From Arthrobacter sunyaminii (GTDB lineage: Bacteria > Actinomycetota > Actinomycetes > Actinomycetales > Micrococcaceae): a DNA stretch of 64,000 nucleotides. The stretch covers positions 2,914,001 to 2,978,000 of the forward strand of contig NZ_CP076456.1 of the NCBI RefSeq assembly GCF_018866305.1, given 5' to 3'. The number at the start of each line of letters is the position of its first letter. Position 1 is the stretch's first letter. Below the pieces are notes generated by a model. It did not search any database, was not told the origin of the DNA, and saw only the letters and a program-made list of their open reading frames with translations. Below are positions 58,052 to 64,000 of the stretch, one piece after another. Made by a program: the position numbers and the translations under genes.

Positions 58052-59268
58052 GCGCCCCGCACGCGGGCACCGCACCCCCGGAAGCCGTTCCGGTACCCCC
58101 GGCAGGTCCGGACCGCAGTCCGACGCTCAGCGAAACCGTGCGGACCCGGCTGCGGGCGTGGCGACTGTGGATCATTTTGGGCCTGGTGCTGTGCTTCGTT
58201 GTCCTCCTGGCCGTCCTCGGGAGATCCGGCGATGACGATACAGCGCTCTCCCCCGCAAACCCCGCCCCCGCCGGTGCACAGGCAGCGGCAACGATCCTGG
58301 GCAACCGGGGCGTGGACGTTCAAGTTCCGGACTCCTATCAGGAAGCCGTTGACATGCTCCAACGCCGGGGCGGGCAGTCAACGCTGTTTCTGTACGACCC
58401 CAACGGCTTTCTGGGGCCGGACCAGCTCGCGGAGTTGAACGGCCTTGCCCGTAGGCAGGTGCTGGTGGAACCCGGCTTTGTCCAACTCACCGAGCTCGCC
58501 CCGGAGATCCGCTCCGCCGGGGTGCTGCCGGAGCAGGACGCCGGTTTGGAGGCGCAGTGCGATGCTGCGGACGCCTCCGCCGCCCAAAGCATCGACGCCG
58601 GCGGTTTGGCCTACCGCGGGCCGGTCACCTGTTTCCCCGCCGCCGACGGCGGTACCGGGGCAGGTTCGTACGCGGGCAACGACGACGGCAGCGTGATTGT
58701 CCTGGGTAATTCCGCGCTGCTGGCCAATGAGTCCCTCGCCAACCGGGGCAATGCGGCACTGGCGCTGCGCACCCTGGGTTCCACCGAGACCCTGGTCTGG
58801 TTTTTGCCCACTGTCTCGGATGTGCCGCCCGCGGAGGCACCTGCCGATTTCCGCACGCTGCTGCCCGGATGGGTGGATCCGCTGCTGCTGTGGCTGCTCG
58901 TCGTGGCGGCACTGGCGATGCTCTGGCGCGGACGCCGGTTGGGGCCTCTGGCCGCCGAACCGATGCCCGTGGTGGTACGGTCCGCAGAGACGGCGGAAGG
59001 CCGCGCCCGGCTGTACCAGGACGCACGTGCAACGGACCGCGCGGCCCAAACACTTCGCGCCGCCGCGCTCACCCGCCTTGCCGCCCGGCTGCGGCTGGGA
59101 CCCGGAAGCAGCACCGACACGGTGGTCCGGGCGGTCGCCGCGTCCACCGGCCGGCCCGAGGACGAGGTTAATTCGCTGTTGAACGGGGCTCTGCCTGCAG
59201 GCGATGCCGCGCTTGTTCAGTGGTCACAGGATTTGCAAGCCCTAGAGGAAGAGGTCACCGCATCATGA
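58048..59268 (+). CDS. DUF4350 membrane protein
   Basis: 406 residues. One TM near 30-52 (LWIILGLVLCFVVLLAVLG), an extracytoplasmic domain of about 210 residues resembling a glutamine-amidotransferase-like fold (VLGNSALLANESLANRGNAA), a second TM (about 275-292) and a basic cytoplasmic tail. Cysteines at about 171 and 192 may pair. The locus is in the order of Rv3691. It overlaps moxR by 4 bases. Confidence 0.88.
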   Translation: MSAPHAGTAPPEAVPVPPAGPDRSPTLSETVRTRLRAWRLWIILGLVLCFVVLLAVLGRSGDDDTALSPANPAPAGAQAAATILGNRGVDVQVPDSYQEAVDMLQRRGGQSTLFLYDPNGFLGPDQLAELNGLARRQVLVEPGFVQLTELAPEIRSAGVLPEQDAGLEAQCDAADASAAQSIDAGGLAYRGPVTCFPAADGGTGAGSYAGNDDGSVIVLGNSALLANESLANRGNAALALRTLGSTETLVWFLPTVSDVPPAEAPADFRTLLPGWVDPLLLWLLVVAALAMLWRGRRLGPLAAEPMPVVVRSAETAEGRARLYQDARATDRAAQTLRAAALTRLAARLRLGPGSSTDTVVRAVAASTGRPEDEVNSLLNGALPAGDAALVQWSQDLQALEEEVTAS

Positions 59269-60374
59269 GCCAGCAGTACCAGCCGCAGCCCCCGGGTTCC
59301 CCGCCGTCACCCACGGCCCAGGTCAGTGCCGAAGAAATCAGGGCCGGGGAAGCGCCGGGAGCCGGAGTTGCGGAGCAGGCCGCTTCCTCAGGGCCGGACG
59401 CCGGCCGGGATGTTGACCCGGGCACCGATCCGGTCCGCCAGGCCCTGCTTGACGTCCGCCGGGAAGTGGCCAAGGCCGTAGTGGGCCAGGATGCCGCGGT
59501 GACGGGGCTGATCATTGCGCTGCTGGCGCGGGGGCATGTGCTCCTGGAGGGGGTTCCGGGCGTCGCAAAAACTCTGCTGGTGCGTTCCCTCTCCGCCGCC
59601 CTGTCCCTGGATACCAAGCGGGTGCAGTTCACCCCTGACCTCATGCCCGGAGATGTCACCGGCTCGCTGATCTATGACGGCCGCACTTCGGAATTCTCCT
59701 TCCGGGAAGGACCTGTTTTCACCAACATCCTGCTGGCGGACGAAATCAACCGCACCCCGCCCAAGACCCAGGCATCGCTGTTGGAAGCCATGGAGGAGCG
59801 GCAGGTGTCAGTGGACGGAGTGTCTCGTCCGCTGCCCGATCCGTTCATTGTGGCGGCCACCTCCAATCCCGTGGAGTACGAAGGCACGTATTCCCTGCCG
59901 GAGGCCCAGCTGGACCGGTTCCTGCTCAAGCTGACCATGGACCTGCCCGGGCGGGACGACGAAATTGAGATCATCCGCCGGCACAGCGGCGGTTTCGATC
60001 CCCGGAACCTTGGTGCCGCCGGAGTCCGTCCCGTTGCCTCTGCTGCCGATCTGGAGTCAGCCAGACGCGCCGTCGCCGAGGTGGAGGTCTCCCCCGAAGT
60101 CCTCGGCTACATCGTGGACCTGGTCCGGGCAACCCGGAGTGCGCCGTCGTTCCAGCTTGGTGTCTCCCCGCGCGGCGCCACGGCACTGCTGAACACTTCC
60201 CGCGCCTGGGCCTGGCTCTCGGGGCGGCCCTTCGTCACGCCGGACGACGTCCAGGCACTCACATTGCCGGCGCTGCGGCATCGGGTGTCGCTGCGCCCGG
60301 AGGCACAGATGGATGGTGTCTTAGTCGACGGCGTGCTGGGCAGCATCCTGGCCACCGTTCCGGTACCGCGCTAG
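59265..60374 (+). CDS. moxR: MoxR-type AAA+ ATPase
   Basis: 369 residues from the ATG at 59265. A disordered Pro/Ala-rich start of about 55 residues leads to an AAA+ module: Walker A GVPGVAKT (96-103), Walker B LLADEINR (156-163), sensor 1 ATSNP, an arginine finger in LPEAQLDRFLLK, and sensor 2 region. MoxR proteins serve as chaperones for vWA-domain clients, probably the DUF58 protein coded 14 bases downstream. An earlier GTG at 59220 lies inside the previous gene. Confidence 0.95.
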   Translation: MSQQYQPQPPGSPPSPTAQVSAEEIRAGEAPGAGVAEQAASSGPDAGRDVDPGTDPVRQALLDVRREVAKAVVGQDAAVTGLIIALLARGHVLLEGVPGVAKTLLVRSLSAALSLDTKRVQFTPDLMPGDVTGSLIYDGRTSEFSFREGPVFTNILLADEINRTPPKTQASLLEAMEERQVSVDGVSRPLPDPFIVAATSNPVEYEGTYSLPEAQLDRFLLKLTMDLPGRDDEIEIIRRHSGGFDPRNLGAAGVRPVASAADLESARRAVAEVEVSPEVLGYIVDLVRATRSAPSFQLGVSPRGATALLNTSRAWAWLSGRPFVTPDDVQALTLPALRHRVSLRPEAQMDGVLVDGVLGSILATVPVPR

Positions 60375-60388
60375 GTCGCCGGTCTCTG

Positions 60389-61681
60389 ATGGCGATCTCC
60401 GGCCGGCTGGTCTTCCTTGCCGCAGCGGGTTCCGTGGCGGTCCTGCTCTTTCCGGGCGCTGCCTCGATCACGCTGTGGCTGGTGTTTTTGTGCGCCGCTG
60501 TCGGCGTTGATCTGGTGGCGGCTGCATCGCCGCGCTCGCTCACCCTCGAGCGCACCGTTCCGGGAAGCGTTCGACTGACCGAGCCTGCCGCCGCGGTCCT
60601 GACTGTCCGCAACACCGGCCCCCGTCCCCTTCGCGGCAGCTTCCGGGACGGCTGGCAGCCTTCGGCCGGAGCCCTGGACCCTGTGCAGCGGATGCAGATA
60701 CCCGCGCATGAAGCCCGCCGCTTTGAGGTGCGGCTCCTTCCGGAGCGCCGGGGGGACCTGCACAGTGAATCCGTCACTGTACGCAGCTTCGGTCCGCTGG
60801 GTCTGGCCGCCCGCCAGCGCACCCTGCCGTGCCCCGCAGTGCTGCGGGTGCTCCCCCCGTTCCACGCCAAACGTCACCTGCCGTCGAAACTGCGGCGGCT
60901 GCGGGAGCTGGACGGCAACACCACGGTGCAGATGCGGGGTGCAGGAACGGAATTCGATTCCCTGCGTGACTATGTGCGCGGGGACGACGTCCGGTCCATC
61001 GATTGGCGTGCCACTGCCCGCCGGCGGGACACCGTGGTGCGGACCTGGCGTCCGGAGCGTGACCGGCGCGTGGTGCTGCTGCTGGATACTTCCCGCACGT
61101 CAGCTGCCCGGATTGGCGATGAACCGCGGCTGGACACCGGCATCGAAGCCGCTCTGCTGCTGGCCATGCTGGCTTCCGGCGGTGCCGACCGGGTGGACTT
61201 CCTGGCCTTTGACCGGCGGATCCGGGCACGTGTCCAGTCCGGGGGAAAGGGCAACCTCCTGCACCGCCTCGTTTCGGCGATTGCCCCGCTGGACGCCGAG
61301 CTGATTGAAGCTGACTTTTCCCTGGTGCCCGGTGCCGTCCAATCCGTTTCCACCCGCCGTTCGCTGGTGGTGTTGATAACTGCCCTGGATTCCGGCGCAC
61401 TCGAAGAGGGGCTGCTGCCGGTGCTGCCGCAGCTGCTGGACAAGCATGTGGTGGTGGTTGCCTCGGTCCGGGACCCGGAGCTGGAGGAACTGCGGCGGCA
61501 GCGGACAACGGCCACCGAGGTGTTCCGCGCAGCAGCGGCGGAGCGTGCCCTTCTGGACCGGGCAGCGGTCAGCGCCCAGCTGCGGTCCATGGGTGCCGAG
61601 GTGGTTGACGAAACCCCGCACGAGTTGCCGCCCAAGCTCGCGGACCTCTATATCCGGCTCAAAGCTTCCGGAAGGCTCTAG
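60389..61681 (+). CDS. DUF58 protein with vWA-like domain
   Basis: 430 residues. Two N-terminal TM helices (about 5-24, 27-47), a beta-rich segment, the DUF58 motif DYVRGDDVRSIDWRATAR and a vWA-like fold with a metal-site DTSRTS, in VVLLLDTSRTSAARIG. It likely acts with MoxR in a membrane-linked complex, but no substrate is known. Gene order matches Rv3693. Confidence 0.92.
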   Translation: MAISGRLVFLAAAGSVAVLLFPGAASITLWLVFLCAAVGVDLVAAASPRSLTLERTVPGSVRLTEPAAAVLTVRNTGPRPLRGSFRDGWQPSAGALDPVQRMQIPAHEARRFEVRLLPERRGDLHSESVTVRSFGPLGLAARQRTLPCPAVLRVLPPFHAKRHLPSKLRRLRELDGNTTVQMRGAGTEFDSLRDYVRGDDVRSIDWRATARRRDTVVRTWRPERDRRVVLLLDTSRTSAARIGDEPRLDTGIEAALLLAMLASGGADRVDFLAFDRRIRARVQSGGKGNLLHRLVSAIAPLDAELIEADFSLVPGAVQSVSTRRSLVVLITALDSGALEEGLLPVLPQLLDKHVVVVASVRDPELEELRRQRTTATEVFRAAAAERALLDRAAVSAQLRSMGAEVVDETPHELPPKLADLYIRLKASGRL

Positions 61682-61684
61682 ATC

Positions 61685-62386
61685 ATGGCTCCAGTCGAAC
61701 CAGCAGCGGTTCCCCGCTCCGTTTACCGCCAGGTCCTCGGAGCGGACTTCGAGCGGCTCCAGCCCGCGCTGCAGGAGTACTTCTCAGCAGCGGCCGGCGG
61801 CGGCGTGTACGGCGAGGGAGAGGGCGTTTTCGAAACCGCCGGCTGTCCCCGGCCCTGGCTGCGGCCGCTGCTCAAACTAGTTCCGGTATCGAATGCGTTC
61901 TTCCCCGATTACGGCACCGGCGTTCCCTTTACCATCCGCAACTACCCGCATCAGGATCCACAGGGCAGGCCGTCGCTGACCGCGGTGCGGACCTTCCGGT
62001 TTCCCGGCGGCAACCGGACCTTTGAGGACACCACCACGCTGACCGGTCCGGGGCATCTGACTGATTATCTGGGACGTAAACGAAATCTGGCCACTGATTT
62101 GGTGCTGTCCGTGACCGGGGAAGGGCATCTGCTCATGGATTCTCCGCGCGGCCGGCTGTTCCTGGGCCCGCTGCGGCTTCCGCTGCCTGGCTTTGCTGCT
62201 GCGGACGCACATGTGGAGCAGCGGTACGACGACGGCGAGGGCGTCTTCCGCATCCGCACGCGGGTGGTGCAGCGGCAGGTGGGTACCATCTTCGTCTACG
62301 AAGGAAGCTTCACTTACCGGCAGCAGCCCTGGGACGGCGAACTTCCGGCCGAGGCCGTGCCTTCCCGCTGGGAGCGGCGGGTATAA
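61685..62386 (+). CDS. DUF4166 protein
   Basis: 233 residues, soluble, no signal peptide. SVYRQVLGADFERLQPALQE is the start of DUF4166, which elsewhere is found alone or fused to SDR domains. FTIRNYPHQDPQGRPSLTAV and FEDTTTLTGPGHLTDYLGRK are also typical. Function unknown. It follows DUF58 by 3 bases and is convergent with the MetE-like gene, so it is the last gene of the operon. Mycobacterial counterparts have SpoIIM and RDD genes here instead. Confidence 0.82.
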   Translation: MAPVEPAAVPRSVYRQVLGADFERLQPALQEYFSAAAGGGVYGEGEGVFETAGCPRPWLRPLLKLVPVSNAFFPDYGTGVPFTIRNYPHQDPQGRPSLTAVRTFRFPGGNRTFEDTTTLTGPGHLTDYLGRKRNLATDLVLSVTGEGHLLMDSPRGRLFLGPLRLPLPGFAAADAHVEQRYDDGEGVFRIRTRVVQRQVGTIFVYEGSFTYRQQPWDGELPAEAVPSRWERRV

Positions 62387-62393
62387 GAGCCGG

Positions 62394-63503
62394 TTAAGTT
62401 CCGGTGCCCCAGCCCTCGGCGGCCACCTGGGACAGCGCCTGCGCAGTCTGCGTGAGCCGGCTCAGGACCTTCCGGGCGGACGACGGCGATACCTCCGCCA
62501 GCTCGGCGGCCGGTGTCAGGCGAAGCGCCGGAAGCGCGTTGGCTGACAGGCCGATTTTGGTCCACGGCCGCAGTACATCCTCCACCAGGGCTTTCACTTG
62601 GCGGGGCTCAGCGTTCCCTGCCGGTTCCGGCAGTATTCCCAGCCACAGCGACTTTCCGCTTTCGACCGCTTCCGCAATTCCTTCCCAATCCGCTCCGGTA
62701 AGCCCGGCGGCAGGCAGGGCCGCGCCGGTTGCGCCCGCCCCCAGTGCCAAGGCAAAAGGTGTCTGGGCTCCGGGGCGAAGCACCGCGGAGCGTCCGGTCT
62801 CCGGCAGGCGCAGGACGATCTGCTCAGCCCCCGCAAGGGTCAGTGCCTCCATGAGCTGGGCCCAGGCGGATGACACTTCCGTGGCCGGCACGGAGCGCAG
62901 TGTCCGGTAGCCGCTGGCCGTGGGAATGGCGCCGCCGAGAATTTCGGCGATGTCGGGCTCATCGAGCTGGACGATAATGCCGGCCTCCGGTGCGGCTGTG
63001 CGTGCACGCGCCACATAGTCCACTGCGCCTGCGGTAAGTGACTGCAGCAGTTCCCGGCGGGCTCCGGCGTCAGAGAGGGCACGTTCGCCGTTGTGCAGGT
63101 AGAGACCGGCGGCCAGGGACAACGGACCGCGCAGCGAAATCTTCAGCTGCCTGCCCGGGGATTCCTCGGCACCAACAACATCGGCGAGGGCATTGAGATC
63201 CTGGCTCAGCAGGGAGACTGCCCTGCGGTGGTCCTTTCCGGGCCGGGGCACCAGGCGCCAACCGTGCGGCTGGAGGTCCACGGCGAGCTCCACGAGCAGT
63301 GCGGCCGTCCGCCCCAGGGCGTCGGCGCCCGGACCGCGGTGCGGCAGTTCCACCAGGAACGGAAGATGCGGCGCACCGAGCTCACCGCGGATGATTCGGG
63401 TGGCTTCCACCGGGTCATCGCCCGGCCACGAGCCTAAGGCAGTGGCCGTGACGGTGGTGGATTCCGGCTGCTTAGTGTCCGTCTGGTCAGAGTCCTGCTG
63501 CAT
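62394..63503 (-). CDS. MetE-like (UROD/MetE fold) protein without zinc cysteines
   Basis: 369 residues. The fold is recognised from TALGSWPGDDPVEATRII, LPFLVELPHRGPGADALGRT, ISLRGPLSLAAGL and IIVQLDEPDIAEILGGAIPT, as in the vitamin B12-independent methionine synthase family protein next to ligA and mnmA in Mycobacterium (Rv3015c). True MetE uses a zinc bound by His-X-Cys and another Cys; this protein has no cysteine at all, so it should not be a conventional methionine synthase. It overlaps the chorismate mutase gene by 17 bases. Confidence 0.8.
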   Translation of the reverse strand: MQQDSDQTDTKQPESTTVTATALGSWPGDDPVEATRIIRGELGAPHLPFLVELPHRGPGADALGRTAALLVELAVDLQPHGWRLVPRPGKDHRRAVSLLSQDLNALADVVGAEESPGRQLKISLRGPLSLAAGLYLHNGERALSDAGARRELLQSLTAGAVDYVARARTAAPEAGIIVQLDEPDIAEILGGAIPTASGYRTLRSVPATEVSSAWAQLMEALTLAGAEQIVLRLPETGRSAVLRPGAQTPFALALGAGATGAALPAAGLTGADWEGIAEAVESGKSLWLGILPEPAGNAEPRQVKALVEDVLRPWTKIGLSANALPALRLTPAAELAEVSPSSARKVLSRLTQTAQALSQVAAEGWGTGT

Positions 63504-63867
63504 TGCTGTTGCCGCCGTTGTGGTTGTCGGAGATCGCCTGGTGGTGCCGGATGACCTCGCTGATGATGAAGTTCAGGAACTTTTCCGCGAAGGCCGGATC
63601 CAGGTGGGCGTCCTCGGCGAGCCGGCGCAGCCGGGCAATCTGGGCCACTTCCCGTCCCGGGTCAGCAGGCGGCAGATCGTGCTCCGCTTTCAGGTACCCC
63701 ACCCGCTGGGTGGCCTTGAAACGTTCCGCGAGGAGATACACCAGAGTTGCATCGATGTTGTCGATGCTGCTGCGGACAGCCAGCAGTTCCTGCATAACGT
63801 CGTCGGAAATTTTACCGGCGAGGGAACTGGCAGCGGGGTCGAACTCATCTGCGGATGTTTCAGTCAT
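63487..63867 (-). CDS. Chorismate mutase, AroQ class
   Basis: 126 residues, all helical. LAVRSSIDNIDATLVYLLAE is the first AroQ motif, then RFKATQRVGYLKAEHDLPPA with the Arg and Lys of the active site, and EVAQIARLRRLAEDAHLDPA and FLNFIISEVIRHHQ. It turns chorismate into prephenate for Phe/Tyr synthesis. It is an intracellular single-domain enzyme, not the secreted type, as it lacks a signal peptide. Confidence 0.93.
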   Translation of the reverse strand: MTETSADEFDPAASSLAGKISDDVMQELLAVRSSIDNIDATLVYLLAERFKATQRVGYLKAEHDLPPADPGREVAQIARLRRLAEDAHLDPAFAEKFLNFIISEVIRHHQAISDNHNGGNSNAAGL

Positions 63868-63926
63868 GGCTCCAGTCTAGAGTCCGGCCCGCGTGCGGCA
63901 GAGCACGTTACGCCGGCCCGCCCGGA

Positions 63927-64000
63927 TCAGGACACCGCGGCGGGATCCCATTCCAGCGAACGTGCCGAATCGATCGTGGCCTGGCCCAGGACGCGGGTGC
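63927..64000 (-). CDS. mnmA: Probable tRNA 2-thiouridylase MnmA, last 23 residues (runs off window)
   Basis: The visible end reads TRVLGQATIDSARSLEWDPA and a short tail to the TGA at 63927-63929. TRVLGQATID matches the closing strand of MnmA (compare the VCLGGGIIEQ end of E. coli MnmA). MnmA thiolates U34 of some tRNAs. The MetE-like gene beside it supports this, as in Mycobacterium. Only the tail is visible. Confidence 0.6.
   Translation of the reverse strand, partial: TRVLGQATIDSARSLEWDPAAVS

Overview
The window looks like chromosome of a high-GC actinobacterium, most likely Micrococcaceae (Arthrobacter-like). Supporting marks are a WhiB1 orthologue beside a PdtaS-type kinase, MtrA-MtrB-LpqB, an actinobacterial tmRNA tag, the giant NAD-glutamate dehydrogenase, an Rv3235-family gene next to secA, a fused RmlC-RmlD, and a monoderm-type Tad pilus locus. 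Nothing indicates phage, plasmid, IS or CRISPR sequence. The species assignment is inference from gene content.

Layout. 0-7 kb: a partial uracil-DNA-glycosylase-like gene, tmRNA and smpB, then (all on the minus strand) prfB, a 3-hydroxybutyrate-dehydrogenase-like SDR, ftsE, ftsX and a secreted M23 peptidase. 7-9.8 kb: a DUF2142 membrane protein, GtrA and a small hypothetical. 9.8-14.4 kb: a compact Tad/Flp operon (TadA, TadB, TadC, tiny pilin candidate, two TadE-like proteins, TadG-like protein). 14.6-33 kb: a cell-envelope glycan region with four GT2-type enzymes or partners, an LGFP-repeat VanY carboxypeptidase, the complete dTDP-L-rhamnose set (rmlA, rmlB, fused rmlCD), a Wzx-like flippase, a Wzm/Wzt ABC exporter, a GlfT2-like galactofuranosyltransferase with UDP-galactopyranose mutase, and an OafA-type acyltransferase. 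33-40.7 kb: a small membrane protein, whiB1, pdtaS-like kinase and gdh. 40.8-45.5 kb: a second, detached Tad-type pair (CpaE/TadZ-like and CpaB/SAF), a small HTH protein, a LysM protein and an Rv3235-family protein. 45.5-55.8 kb: secA, ycaQ-like, hpf, comF, lpqB, mtrB, mtrA. 56-62.4 kb: a membrane protein-DUF4129-DUF4350-MoxR-DUF58-DUF4166 operon. 62.4-64 kb: a MetE-like protein, chorismate mutase and the 3' end of a probable mnmA.

How it fits together. The rhamnose and galactofuranose genes with two exporters suggest a rhamnose/galactofuranose-containing wall polysaccharide. The two Tad gene groups lie 26 kb apart but probably build one machine. The most interesting non-coding signal is a TTATCCAC box, always in the direction of transcription, upstream of both Tad operons and also upstream of comF. 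The cpaB and comF copies share a second half (TTTCGC) at the same 9-nt spacing. Because Tad pili have been reported as necessary for natural transformation in Micrococcus luteus (same family), this could mark a pilus/competence regulon. A second unusual signal is a run of 10-bp-phased AT-rich repeats near 43.9 kb, close to a gene for a small winged-helix-like regulator. All start-site choices and similarity calls were made by reading the sequence, without database searches.
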